From Acanthaster planci (Eukaryota; Echinodermata; Asteroidea; Valvatida; Acanthasteridae): a stretch of 27,707 nt of DNA. Both the position numbers and the translations under genes were made by a program. Where the stretch lies: positions 4,348 to 32,054 of the forward strand of contig NW_019091359.1 in assembly GCF_001949145.1 (NCBI RefSeq), given 5' to 3'. The notes under the pieces are model-generated. The model worked only from the letters and a program-made list of their open reading frames with translations. It did not search any database and was not told the origin of the DNA. Below, piece after piece: positions 1 through 8,351 of this stretch; the stretch's first letter is position 1, and every line of letters begins with the position of its first letter.

Positions 1-15
1 ATTTGTGTGAACCAA

Positions 16-1380
16 TCACATTGAGGGCAGAAGATGCAGCATGATCTTCTTGTTGGCAAAACAACTTGCCCACACTTCAAATGACGCAACAATGGGGTAG
101 AACTCTTTTATTGTCATATTTTTCAATAACCAGGTTTTAGGCCACCGTCCACTGAACCACTGTCTTCCTAAAAGGGCCCCATAGCCAAGTGCCCCTGATG
201 CTTCAGTGTATAGGTGCAAGGCTTTGTTGCTGAGCCAGGTGTCAGACAGGAAAAAGGCTTTACAGTTGTGAGTTTCCAAGAAAACCTGCCATGCAGCCAA
301 GTCAGCCTTTGCATCTTGTGTGAGTCTAATATGGTGCCTGGGATTACTAACCCCCAGTGTTACATTTATGAGCCTACATGTACGCAGAAAAGCCCTACCA
401 GGAACTACAACCTTACATGCAAAGTTCAGTAGACTGAGCAGAGACTGCAAGTCACGTGACGTGACTTTTTTTTGCATTGACATTGAGGTTATCTTTTCAA
501 TGGCCTTGAGTTTCTTTTCGAGTGGAAGGCGGGCTTCCATACGAACAGTGTCTAGTTCTATTCCTGCAAAAATGAGACATATCATAGGCCCCTTGGTTTT
601 ATCTTTCTAGTGGTACCCCCAGTTGTTTGCACAAAGATATGAAGGCAATTTTATCTTGATAACTTCTTTCTCATTGTGTGCCAGCAGGAAGTCATCCAAC
701 CGATGGATCATATGTTGGGCCCCTAATTTATTAAGCGCTATCCACTGGAGTGCTGTACTAAATCTTTCAAAAATCGTACAGCTGGACCTACAACCCATCG
801 GGCGAGTTTTATCGTAATAAAATTTCTGGACCCACTGAATGATAATCCTCGGGGTGCACTGGAATAATTTCTAATGCAGACTCGACATCAAGCTTCACTA
901 TTAAATAATGCCGGCCTAGCTGTTTGATAATGGAAACTGCATCATCTATTGATGCGTAGTGAACCACTGCATGCTCATCTGGGATGCTCTATTTACCGAA
1001 TCACCATCAGGATAAGATAGGTGGTGTGTAATACGGAATTTCCGTGGCTGCTTCTTACATGTAGGTGCCAGTCCTACGGGACTCACAACAAAAATTGGGC
1101 AGTGGGGGATCATTGCAAGAGGCCAACCAACCTGCCGGCAGAAACCTCACTTTGTAGTTTCTCGGTAACGACGTCAGGCATATCCAAAGCCGACACCAAA
1201 TTTCTGCATATTTTGTCCCTGCGCAAACCCTCATGCCCAAGCTTAAAAATCACATTCAAATCCATTGACTAAAACTTTAGTCTTGTTCAGGTTATAACCT
1301 AACAAAAACTGCCTTAATGCATGTACATTGACAGGCGTGATAATCATGTTAGTTAACAGGCCGTTGATGGCCTTATCCTG
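16..1380 (-). pseudogene. DIRS reverse transcriptase-RNase H, frameshifted
   Basis: This would be the polymerase that copies the DIRS RNA. From high to low coordinates: an N-terminal stretch at about 1380-1240 resembling the pre-RT segment of DIRS polyproteins, then fingers/palm segments PRKFRITHHLSYP (about 1010-1050) and VKLDVESALEIIP (about 860-900), then PMGCRSSCTIFERFSTALQW (about 740-800), and the catalytic box LDDF at 688-699 in place of the YxDD of other RTs. A 189-residue open stretch (16-585) holds GIELDT, the NFACKVVVPGRAFLR segment and an RNase H-like part with TEASG (residues 127-131) and IKEF (159-162). DIRS RNase H normally reads TDAS, so the first acidic residue here is Glu. 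Frame breaks occur near 600, 815 and 960. Family assignment is firm; activity is excluded by the breaks. Confidence 0.85.
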
Positions 1381-1384
1381 TCCC

Positions 1385-1945
1385 TTAACCCCCACTGAAT
1401 GATCGATTAGTCCCTGTACCATTCCTGAAAGGGTCGATCATGCCTGGTGGATGGTTGTGCCAGATATTCCCCGCACTAAATCTGTACTGGCATTTAGAAA
1501 TGGAGTGGTTACAGAAACATTTGAAGCACTGGTGGCGGTATGTGCAACTGGAGGAGCACAGTTGGGCACAGTGGAAGTGAAAACAATAGCCATTAGGGAC
1601 AAACCCTTGGTTTGCTTGACTGCCAGGGCCGAGGTTACCTACCCCTTGCTTAGGAGGATACAACAAAGCATCAGTGACATTGTGCATGGCCAGGTGCAGA
1701 GACTTAAGGTATAGTTCAGGGTGCAGCATGTACCATGACATCTGGCACTTTTGTCTAGCCTTCCTAAAACTGGAATCATAGAAATTGAAATCACCACCCT
1801 CCTCTACAACCATGTGAACAATCACTCCATATTTCAAGGGTTTCCCAACTACTGAGGGATATTTCTGAGTAAAAACAGTGTAGAAGATAGAAAAGGCAGA
1901 AACCCATTGCCCAAATGTTCTCAGCTCCTTCTTTCCACCCTTGAG
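1385..1945 (-). pseudogene. DIRS gag-like / zinc-binding N-terminal part of copy A
   Basis: A 150-residue open stretch on the minus strand (1837 down to 1385) contains FYDSSFRKARQ and HPELYLKSL near its N-terminus, a pairing I associate with the N-terminal protein of DIRS-type elements. It is followed by a Cys/His cluster (CFHFHCAQLCSSSC, then YRHQCFKCFCNHSISKC) resembling the CCCH/CCHC-like nucleic-acid-binding module upstream of the DIRS RT. The homologous protein continues upstream in another frame to about 1945 (segments such as WAMGFCLFYLL), so at least one frameshift lies near 1838. It sits directly before the RT on the same strand, as expected. No intact start codon can be assigned. 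Confidence 0.7.
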
Positions 1946-1956
1946 AAAACATTACG

Positions 1957-2324
1957 TTGTTACGTTGGGAGCCGCATGGGTTTCTCATGCCTTCAATTGG
2001 CTTCCTGACGAAGGATCAGACTCCCTCACCCGATCCTCCCAACATCTTTGCACTATCCACCTCCTTACATCCTGAAGATGGATAAACGTTGATGCCCTGT
2101 TAGTGTCCTGAAGTGGTACCTGACTAAAACAATAGCATGAGAGGGACAATAAGCCTGTCGCTCATGAAACCATACCGTCCAGCAGCTTCAGTGACTCTTG
2201 CCCACTAGATGACCTCGGCCATTAGATTAGCTAATCCAGTCTAGCCATCAAGCTCTGATGAACATAGTCAACGCTATATCAGGGTTCATGATGTAAGAGC
2301 AGTATCTGCATCTTGGTTTTACTC
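1957..2324 (+). pseudogene. DIRS tyrosine recombinase, middle part (copy B)
   Basis: This is part of the enzyme that inserts DIRS circular DNA. The frame begins WEPHGFLMPSIGFLTKDQTP, closely parallel to WEPHGVCLIPAVGFLTKNQT in copy C (about 17850-17910). It then breaks at a TAA near 2085 and passes through further stops and frameshifts (PVSVLKWYLTKT, PYRPAASVTLAH) to YIRVHDVRAVSASWF. HDVR at 2287-2298 supplies the conserved His-x-x-Arg of tyrosine recombinases. The piece ends at 2324, exactly where the LINE begins. The first catalytic Arg, which lies N-terminal, is not present. Confidence 0.8.
2319..2324. repeat. Left copy of the 6-bp target-site duplication of the L1-like LINE
   Basis: TTACTC here and TTACTC at 7522-7527 bracket the minus-strand LINE. 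On the LINE strand, its A-rich tail runs straight into GAGTAA, as expected for target-primed reverse transcription. Six bases is short for L1-type insertions, but both borders fall inside a continuous recombinase reading frame. Confidence 0.7.
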
Positions 2325-2338
2325 TTTATTTTTTTTTC
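2325..2338 (-). other. A-rich 3' tail of the LINE
   Basis: On the plus strand a T-run (with one A) directly follows TTACTC; on the LINE strand this is an A-rich tail at its 3' end. Confidence 0.7.
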
Positions 2339-2447
2339 CGAGTAACTCAGTTATTTCTCTTTCTTCAGTTCACATTCACATAACACAAGATACACTAGAT
2401 TATTGTGAACGTTATTAAAATTAGATATGGAAAAGTAATCACCAAAT

Positions 2448-3820
2448 TTAGTGACATTCGAAAGTAAGATTAATATTACCAAATAACATAGTCTGATTGT
2501 CCAAGTACAAACTTATGCAAGTTTTCTCTTTAATCCACAAAACTAGAGAGGACCAGAAGTTTCCTGAATAAGTACAGCTACAGAAAAGATGAATTAGGCA
2601 TTCTTCCTCAGTTTTACAAAAAGTAAAAGTGTTGGAATCAGCCTTGTTGAGTTTGAAAAGAAATGAATTTGTACCCAGTATTCTATGAATTAGACGAAAT
2701 TGAAGCCATCTTAATTTTGTGTCAGTTGTGCATGAGAAAGGAACCTTGAAAATTAAGGACATTGACTTAAATCGTAGTCAATATGTAACCTGTTATTCCA
2801 CTTTTCTACCTATTTTCTTACTACTTTCTTTGAAGAAATAAAAGTCTGGGAAAATCTCTTAGAACCTCTCTTCTCCCGTAAAAGAACTTCCAAATTAAAA
2901 GGAATGAAGGGACGGTTCACATTCCTGTTCTCCGTTTCAAGTACATCTTGGAAGGTACACTTAACGGCTTTAACTACAGCACCGTATTCAATAAAGTTTG
3001 TACGCATGTTAAATTTGTTTTTGAAAGAATTAAGTGGTAGAAACTTTCCATTGTCATCTAGAAGATCACTAATATAAAGAATACTGGCCGACGCCCAGTG
3101 TCTATAATAAATACATTTGCTACCAACTTCAACAAGATCGTTGAACCAAAGACTTCTTTTTTAGATGTCTTTGTGGGACATAGGTTTATGGCAAATTTAT
3201 ACCAGCAGTTTAATACATCGGCCCAAAATTGATTTTGTTCATAGAAATGGTTATTAGCAGTAAACCAATGAAAAGAACCCCCTTTGAGAACCGTCAAACT
3301 ATAGGTACTAAGTATAACATGGGCCAAAAGTGACCAGGCAAAGCCTTCTGAAACTAAAAGCCTACGGAGCCAAGTAATTTTTAGAGCATCGATGTACCGG
3401 GATAAGCTCTGGTATCTTCAAGCCACCCACACTGTAGTCTTGAACCATCTGGTTTCTAGTAACACAATCTTTTCCCTTTCATATGAATTGAAAAACATGT
3501 TGTTCAGATCATCCACAATATACTTCGGAGGGTCAGGAATGGTCAATACACATTACGTAAGTTTCGACATAAGAAGAGATTTAACTACAGTCACTCGGCC
3601 AAGAACCATCAAATTCCATTTTGACCACTGAACAATGTCTTTCCTCAATGATAACAACACTCTATTATAATTAAGCGAGGCTATTGAACACAGATCTGTT
3701 GAAAAACAAATGCCAAGCACTCAAAAGTAATATTTGCAAAATGGTCAAGAACATTGAAAGCACCGTACATAGATCTTTCAGTTCCATCGAAAGGCAATAC
3801 TCTATCATCAGCAAAATATG
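2448..3820 (-). pseudogene. L1-like ORF2, RT active site onward to C-terminus (decayed)
   Basis: This picks up the RT at its catalytic FADD box (minus strand, + coordinates 3804-3815) followed by LPFDGTERSMYGAFNVLDHF, the usual context after the L1 active site. Further along are WSKWNLMVLGRVTVVKSLLM (about 3570-3630), FWADVLNCWYKFAI (about 3180-3220) and a final 104-residue open frame (2762-2448) with FSCTTDTKLRWLQFRLIHRI and a Cys/His pattern CK..EECLIHLFCSC, matching the C-terminal zinc-finger-like domain of L1 ORF2. The RT palm section between RPITL and FADD is missing; the Penelope-like piece stands in its place. Confidence 0.82.
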
Positions 3821-3829
3821 GAAGGGCTG

Positions 3830-4566
3830 CGGAGCACAGTGATCAGAATATCAACAAGAATATAAGATTAATCAGTGCGCTGAAATATAGCTTTTGGTAA
3901 CTGAGTACCTTCTTCAGGGCAAGCAGATTCAGTTCTGAATGAATGCAGAAAAATCCACGGTCATTCCCCCCGGATGCAGCGTTCCAAGTTCGAAAATGAC
4001 AGGCTGCTCCAAACTGGTCGTTCCCAACCCACGCAAGGCAGTCTTCCACTTGCTGCCCAAAATTCACAAATCCAGAAATCCAGGCCGCCCCATCATGTCT
4101 GCGTGTAGTTGTCCCACTGAATTGATATACACATCCATTCCCCACGCGGGTGGTTGGGTTGCACTCAAACACTATCTAGATCTCCACCAGACTCAGGATC
4201 CTCCTAACAACACTCTGCTCCATCTGGCTGAGTTGGTGATCAGGTTGAACAACTTCACGTTCAACGGTGAGCACTACATTCAGACCAGTGGTGTGGCTAT
4301 GGGCACACGGATGGGACAAAGTTATGCCTGTCTGTTTGTTGACCACAACGATGAACAGATGCTGACTCAATGTCAGGGCGTGCAGCCGTTAATGCACCGG
4401 TGCGTCCAGATCTGTGCGCGGAAACTTGGCACAACCATGCATTACAAACCCACATATTCCCACAGCTACCTGCAATACCAATTGTCTCACCCCCTCAAGT
4501 GTAAGAACTCCATCCCCTACTCTCAGTTTCTTTGACTGCGTAGGATTTGTAGTAGTGATACTGAAT
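3830..4566 (+). mobile_element. Penelope-like element fragment inside the LINE RT
   Basis: A plus-strand reverse transcriptase fragment of the Penelope-like class lies exactly where the minus-strand LINE should have the middle of its own RT. The borders are approximate. The right side lies between about 4545 and 4590, where both readings overlap. On the left, LINE sequence ends near 3820. LINE RT sequence expected there (roughly 400-500 bp) is missing, so the event was an insertion with deletion, or a later rearrangement. Confidence 0.75.
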
Positions 4567-4592
4567 TCTCTGAGCGTAATAGGGCGCTAGTT
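3939..4592 (+). pseudogene. Penelope-like reverse transcriptase, internally deleted
   Basis: Penelope-like elements encode an RT related to telomerase, often with a GIY-YIG endonuclease. The 198-residue frame shows FHLLPKIHKSRNPGRPIMSA and CSCPTEL, then IYTSIPHAGG (normally SLYTNIPH..EG), YIQTSGVAMGTRMGQSYACL (the G-T-x-MG-x-x-x-x-P-S-Y-A-type box), then YKPTYSHSYLQYQLSHP and IPYSQFL. One frame over it continues LRRICSSDTEFSERN. All are signature blocks of this RT class. Compared with the family, about 80 residues are missing between PTEL and IYTSIPH, and the catalytic YIDD region is lost before YKPT. No GIY-YIG part is visible. The ATG at 3939 is only the first Met of the frame, not a proven start. 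Confidence 0.85.
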
Positions 4593-6072
4593 CTTAAGAA
4601 ATTGACAAGGTTTATCTCCCTTTGGCAAAAGAATAATAATACCATTCTTTCGAGTGACTGACAATTCACCTACAGTGTAGGCTAAATTCAGTGATCGAAG
4701 GAGCAACCATGACAGATCATTAACAAAAACTTGTAAAATTCTAAACTAAAACCGTCTGAGCCCGGAGATTTTTGTTTTTACTGCTCTTAAGGGCTCGTAT
4801 GAGCTCTTCATGGGTCAACGGACCTTCCGTTTGGTCATGCACAGTATTGGAGAGAACAGGAGTGCTGCCTTGCTCAAAGATGGAGTGTGAAAATTAACTC
4901 TGTCTTCTTTCCTGTAAGAATACAATGCTTTATAAAACTCACGAGTTACTAAAAGAATGTCCTCACTCTGTGTTAGTCTAGAATTAGCATTAACATTAAA
5001 GGTAATTGATTTGATTGATTGCCACATTAAGGTTTCTCCCCTCTCTCCATCCAACGAGTCTTCGACCTAATAAGCACACCCTCCATTTTAGATTTGCGGA
5101 GCTCAACAAGCTGCATTTACTTGTTGAAGAGAGCCTCCGTTGCACCCAGATCACCCTCTGCAACTGTGACAGAAAGACCAGAAATTTCCTTCTTTAAGCT
5201 TTTTCTTCCATGCCTAAGAGGAGATTGTCTTAGCTCTGATTTTCATTAATAGGACCTAAAAAAAAAGCTGGTCATTAATTGTGAAATGAATGGTGAATCT
5301 GGTGAATATTTTTTAGACCATTAATTGAATATGGAGATGCGGCATATTCTTGTACAACTTCCCAAATGGTTTCCTTAACCAAATGTGCATAATTAACATC
5401 TGTAAGTAGGGCATTATTCCAATAACTTCCAATAACCATTACCATGATCTATTTGGTTCAAGTCTAACTGCAAATCAATTAACGAATGGTCACTTCTGTA
5501 TTCTGACTTGATATCACCACTAACCAACTTTTAATTAAGTTCAGCAGAGATCAGAAGTCCAATATGAACTGTTTAAATGTATCATACTGTCTCCAGGTAA
5601 ACTTCTTTAAATCTGGGTTATGAACTCTCCAAACATCAACTAAATCCCAATCGCCGCACTACTGCATCACTCTCTGTCTCGACAGAGTGTTATTAACCCT
5701 TCGGTAATTAACACAATCTCTGGACACATCTAATATCAAGTTCCAATCCCCACAAATAATCACATGTGTAGCATCAAAATCACACAGAATGTTAGAAATA
5801 CCCTCATAGAAGTTAGACATATCTGTATTGTAATTTCATAATCAAAATTATTATTAAACAAAATGCCGACACCTCTTGCGTTACTTCTAAAGGAGCTAAA
5901 TAACACTGTAATCCCCTTTCACTTCTCATTATGCTCTCCATATCTGTGTCAAAATGTAAATCCTGCAAAAAACATATGGAGTACTTCTTATTTCTTAAAA
6001 AATGCAAAACATCTCCTTTTAACAAAGTTCCCCAAGCCCTGACAATTCATCGAGGCAATCGACAAATTGTTA
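4566..6072 (-). pseudogene. L1-like ORF2, endonuclease and start of reverse transcriptase (decayed)
   Basis: ORF2 nicks target DNA and primes reverse transcription. From high to low coordinates: ASMNCQGLGNF (about 6070), then a frame containing KKYSICFLQDLHFDTDMES (the ICLQETH-type motif of AP-like endonucleases), GDWNLILDVSRD (about 5740, GDFN-type), a segment with NPDLKKFTWRQYDTF (about 5600), and the catalytic SDHS at 5494-5486. Then come a linker with LTQSEDILLVTREFYKALYS (about 4915-4975), LTHEELIRALKSSK (about 4790-4830), and the RT entry GELSVTRKNGIIILLPKGDK with RPITL (about 4574-4660). Frames shift several times. The RT then stops against the Penelope-like fragment. Confidence 0.82.
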
Positions 6073-6704
6073 TGACCAGGCTTTACTCCCGGTTACCCCA
6101 AACAGAAGTTATTTTGTACCCGCTTTGCATATCAAATGCAAAGCATTTCAGCAATGTAGGCTTAATTTGCATAACACCTACATGGGAACACATAATTTGA
6201 GGAACTATGTTGCATACAAAGCGAACTGCATGTTTTCATCTGAATAATACCAAAGTGGGAGCCTGGGAATTTTACATATGCCACACCCCACCCAAACAGA
6301 AGCAAAAATACATATCCTCCCACTACCCCAGAACACGTCCCCGAGAAAAAAAAAAACAGACCCATTGAGCATTAACCCACACCAAAGAAAAAACAGAAGA
6401 AAAAGGCAGTGAGTCAGAAAATATGGAAACTCCTACTAGATGCAGCAACCAATGACACAGTGTTTTTACCCCTGATAGCGAGTGATGCACAAATGATTCC
6501 ATCGGGGCTCACGTAACTAAAACATTACTAAATGATCCGACTAATCTGCAAGTCAACAAAAAGTAAAACTCTTTTGTCTGGAATACCTTCAAGTTATGGC
6601 CGAAAAGAACAACCCACACAGAGTACAAATTATGGAAAAAACTGTTGGTGATTATACCACTTACCCGGGAGTGTAAAGGTACCCAAAATCGTGATTATTG
6701 AGAC
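6073..6704 (-). other. Inter-ORF spacer of the LINE
   Basis: About 630 bp between the end of ORF1 and the first recognisable endonuclease codons. No protein motif was recognised in either strand. It contains A-rich and C-rich patches and a small imperfect palindrome (CTTTGCAT/ATGCAAAG, around 6123-6143). Confidence 0.5.
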
Positions 6705-7450
6705 CTAAATTGTCTGATTAAAATCAAAGGGGATGCCGTTGTTGCTCCTCCAACGACCCACGGAAAATCTCAGTTTTCTATCCTTTTCATACAAGGCCCT
6801 TACCTCCGTCTTCCAGCGCAGTTTTTCCCTCCTGTCCGTTGCCGTCAGGTTGTCTAGGATGAATACGGACGTTCCCTCCAGAGCTTTACGATGTTCTTTT
6901 ATCACCTTCAGCTTGTCCTGATAGCTCAACAATTTTACCAGAATGTGAGCTGGCCTCCCCTGTTTGTCAGGACCGTCACGGTGGGCACGTTCAATCTCCA
7001 GAAAATCACACCAACCAAAGTTTGTACCGAGAATATCCACGATTTTATTGCATGCAATTTTCTCCCTGGGTTCTAGGTACAGCCACCACTCTGAAGTTGT
7101 TCCAGCGGAAAACCTCTCTTGTTTATTAATTTCTATGGACTGTTTTTCTAGCATGATCTTCATCGATAAGAGCTTTGCTTTCAGATAGCTGACTTCTTTC
7201 TCCAACACCAATGTTGCTTTCTCGAGGTCTGAGATATGTTCACTGTTGAACTCAATGGATGCGGCTAACCTGGCCTCTCGCTGTTTCTGACCTTCCACAA
7301 GTTTTGCCAGCATAGACCTGACGAACACCTCAAACTACTGGGAGCTGGGGTCACCATCTTTTTCACTGGAGTCATCAGAATCATCTCCTCGGGAGGCCAT
7401 GGGCATCTGTCTGGCAGGAGATGCACTTGCGCCAGTCCTTTTTCCACCAT
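6705..7450 (-). pseudogene. L1-like ORF1p (coiled coil + RRM + C-terminal domain), one internal stop
   Basis: ORF1p is the RNA-binding chaperone that trimerises and coats LINE RNA. The likely start is the ATG at 7450 on the minus strand. It is followed by a short acidic, Ser/Asp-rich stretch, then a TAG at 7337-7335, then a 207-residue uninterrupted frame. The latter shows a heptad-like coiled coil (about residues 15-65, with ISDLEKATLVLEKEVSYLKA), then an RRM-like part containing FLEIERAHRDGPDKQGRPAH and ILVKLLSYQDKLKVIKEHRK, and a C-terminal part with FILDNLTATDRREKLRWKTE and ending GRWRSNNGIPFDF. The middle and end match the transposase_22/L1 ORF1 pattern. Apart from the single stop it is the best-preserved frame of the element. 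Confidence 0.85.
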
Positions 7451-7521
7451 GTTGTTCAGACGGCAATGCAGGTTCTCGGTCGAGTGAGCTTGAATGTATG
7501 GGAGCCCCATGAGCGTACGTC

Positions 7522-7527
7522 TTACTC
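7522..7527. repeat. Right copy of the LINE target-site duplication
   Basis: TTACTC immediately beyond the 5' end of the minus-strand LINE; pairs with 2319-2324. Confidence 0.7.
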
Positions 7528-7700
7528 CAACGGCATCATCAGTTGCAATGGGAGACATTCTGTTGAAGACGTTTGCAAAGCTGCATGATGGAAGTCTCCC
7601 TCTACCTCCTGCTACTTGAGAGATGTCCTGCAGACCAACATCACAAATGGCAAAGGCACCTCCTGTAGGTCGAACGACAGGTCATAATGAAGTTCCTTTA
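7522..7700 (+). pseudogene. DIRS tyrosine recombinase, C-terminal part (copy B)
   Basis: This continues the recombinase interrupted at 2324. The frame across the rejoined site stays open to a TGA at 7586-7588, where copy C has AGC (Ser), then runs WKSPSTSCYLRDVLQTN. The Tyr codon at 7613-7615 corresponds to the active-site Tyr of copy C (18294-18296, FTFCYLRDV). The spacing from HxxR to Tyr is 38 codons here against 33 in copy C, a small local insertion. The frame then decays before the terminal repeat starting near 7778. Confidence 0.75.
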
Positions 7701-7777
7701 CTATTTCTTAAATTTATACATGCTTGTTTATATGTGAAAGTGTATTCTTGGCATTACATGTGTTGTTGCCAACCCCC

Positions 7778-8025
7778 ACCTAGATCGGTGCTACTCTGCA
7801 TATGTGGTGACTGTTTGGGTAGGTAGAGCGCCGTAGACTCCTCCCCCTTTAAGTGTGGGCCAGGTCTATGATCATGGCAGTGAGGCTGAACTGCAGTGTG
7901 GGAGATCAGGGTGCACCACGGTTGATCAAATCTTTTCAGCAAATAAATAATAGGCTCGTGGGAAATTTGCATATGTAGTGACTGTTTGGGTAGGTTTTCT
8001 GTAGTAGACCACACTTCATGTTTTA
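7778..8025 (+). repeat. DIRS terminal repeat of copy B
   Basis: Two copies of a 26-nt core (GCATATGTRGTGACTGTTTG plus GGTAGG) lie in direct orientation at 7798-7823 and 7969-7994. The same two cores in the same setting are found in copy C (18551-18576 and 18822-18847). The second core is preceded by ATTTGCAT, the canonical octamer recognised by POU-family factors. The inverted arm seen in copy C is only partly visible here (AAGTGTGG near 7851 and CCACACTT near 8010). Confidence 0.75.
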
Positions 8026-8351
8026 GGAATATTTACTATCAGTTCTATTCCTTTGGCATGTTTTCCAGATCTCACGATAATGCTGGAATTCTACATCATC
8101 GTAAAAACGTCATATACTGTGGAGGCATTCATTGCAGTATTGAAGCTTTCAATTCTTTGGCTAATCTCCCTGTGCATTAGTCACATATTATACCAGAAAC
8201 ACATGCAGTAATTTCATATTAAATGGGTGATAGTCTTTAAGTTTGAAATAAGAAGTCTGCTATATTTCAAGGTAAAAAAATTGTGCCACACATTTGCCAA
8301 AATTTGAACTCAAGCATATCACACTTTATTCTGGTTTTCTTTATTCCTTAG
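8026..8351. other. Probable intron DNA, nothing recognised
   Basis: About 330 bp between the DIRS terminal repeat and the host exon. No repeat family or coding segment was recognised. The last 30 bp are T/C-rich and end in a splice acceptor (TTTATTCCTTAG). Confidence 0.5.

Larger units (their letters stand above)
1..1950 (-). mobile_element. DIRS-type retrotransposon copy A (decayed, runs off left edge)
   Basis: Reading the minus strand from about 1950 down to 1, the order is a gag-like part, reverse transcriptase, then RNase H, which is the order in DIRS-type tyrosine-recombinase retrotransposons. Several frameshifts and stops break the frame, so this is a dead copy. Its 3' part, where a recombinase gene and terminal repeat would lie, is outside the window. 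The 5' side meets a plus-strand DIRS recombinase fragment at about 1950-1957, so two DIRS pieces lie head to head. The family call rests on sequence motifs listed in the two sub-entries. Confidence 0.85.
2325..7521 (-). mobile_element. L1/Tx1-like non-LTR retrotransposon inserted into DIRS copy B
   Basis: On the minus strand the order is ORF1 (7450-6705), a ~630-bp spacer, then ORF2 with endonuclease, reverse transcriptase and C-terminal zinc-finger-like region, and an A-rich tail (2325-2338) at the 3' end. This is the L1/Tx1 architecture, with an ORF1p of the coiled-coil/RRM type. The element is flanked by TTACTC on both sides. About 70 bp precede ORF1, so the copy looks close to full length, apart from the Penelope-like fragment that replaces the centre of its RT. 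Many frameshifts show it is old. Confidence 0.85.
1957..8025 (+). mobile_element. DIRS-type retrotransposon copy B, split by a LINE
   Basis: Two plus-strand pieces belong together: 1957-2324 (middle of the tyrosine recombinase up to just past its HxxR box) and 7522-8025 (recombinase C-terminus plus terminal repeat). Everything between is an L1-like LINE on the other strand. Removing 2325-7521 together with one copy of TTACTC rejoins the recombinase in one open frame from the HxxR box to the catalytic Tyr region, broken by a single TGA at 7586-7588. Copy B is clearly the same family as copy C at 16261-18895: the terminal repeats share two 26-nt cores in the same order. The 5' half of copy B (gag, RT) is missing; copy A abuts it in opposite orientation. 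Confidence 0.85.

Noticed and set aside
2319-2324. A longer (7 or more bp) target duplication for the LINE
   Set aside because: Beyond TTACTC the flanks differ (T before the left copy, C before the right; T-run against C after), so only six bases are supported.
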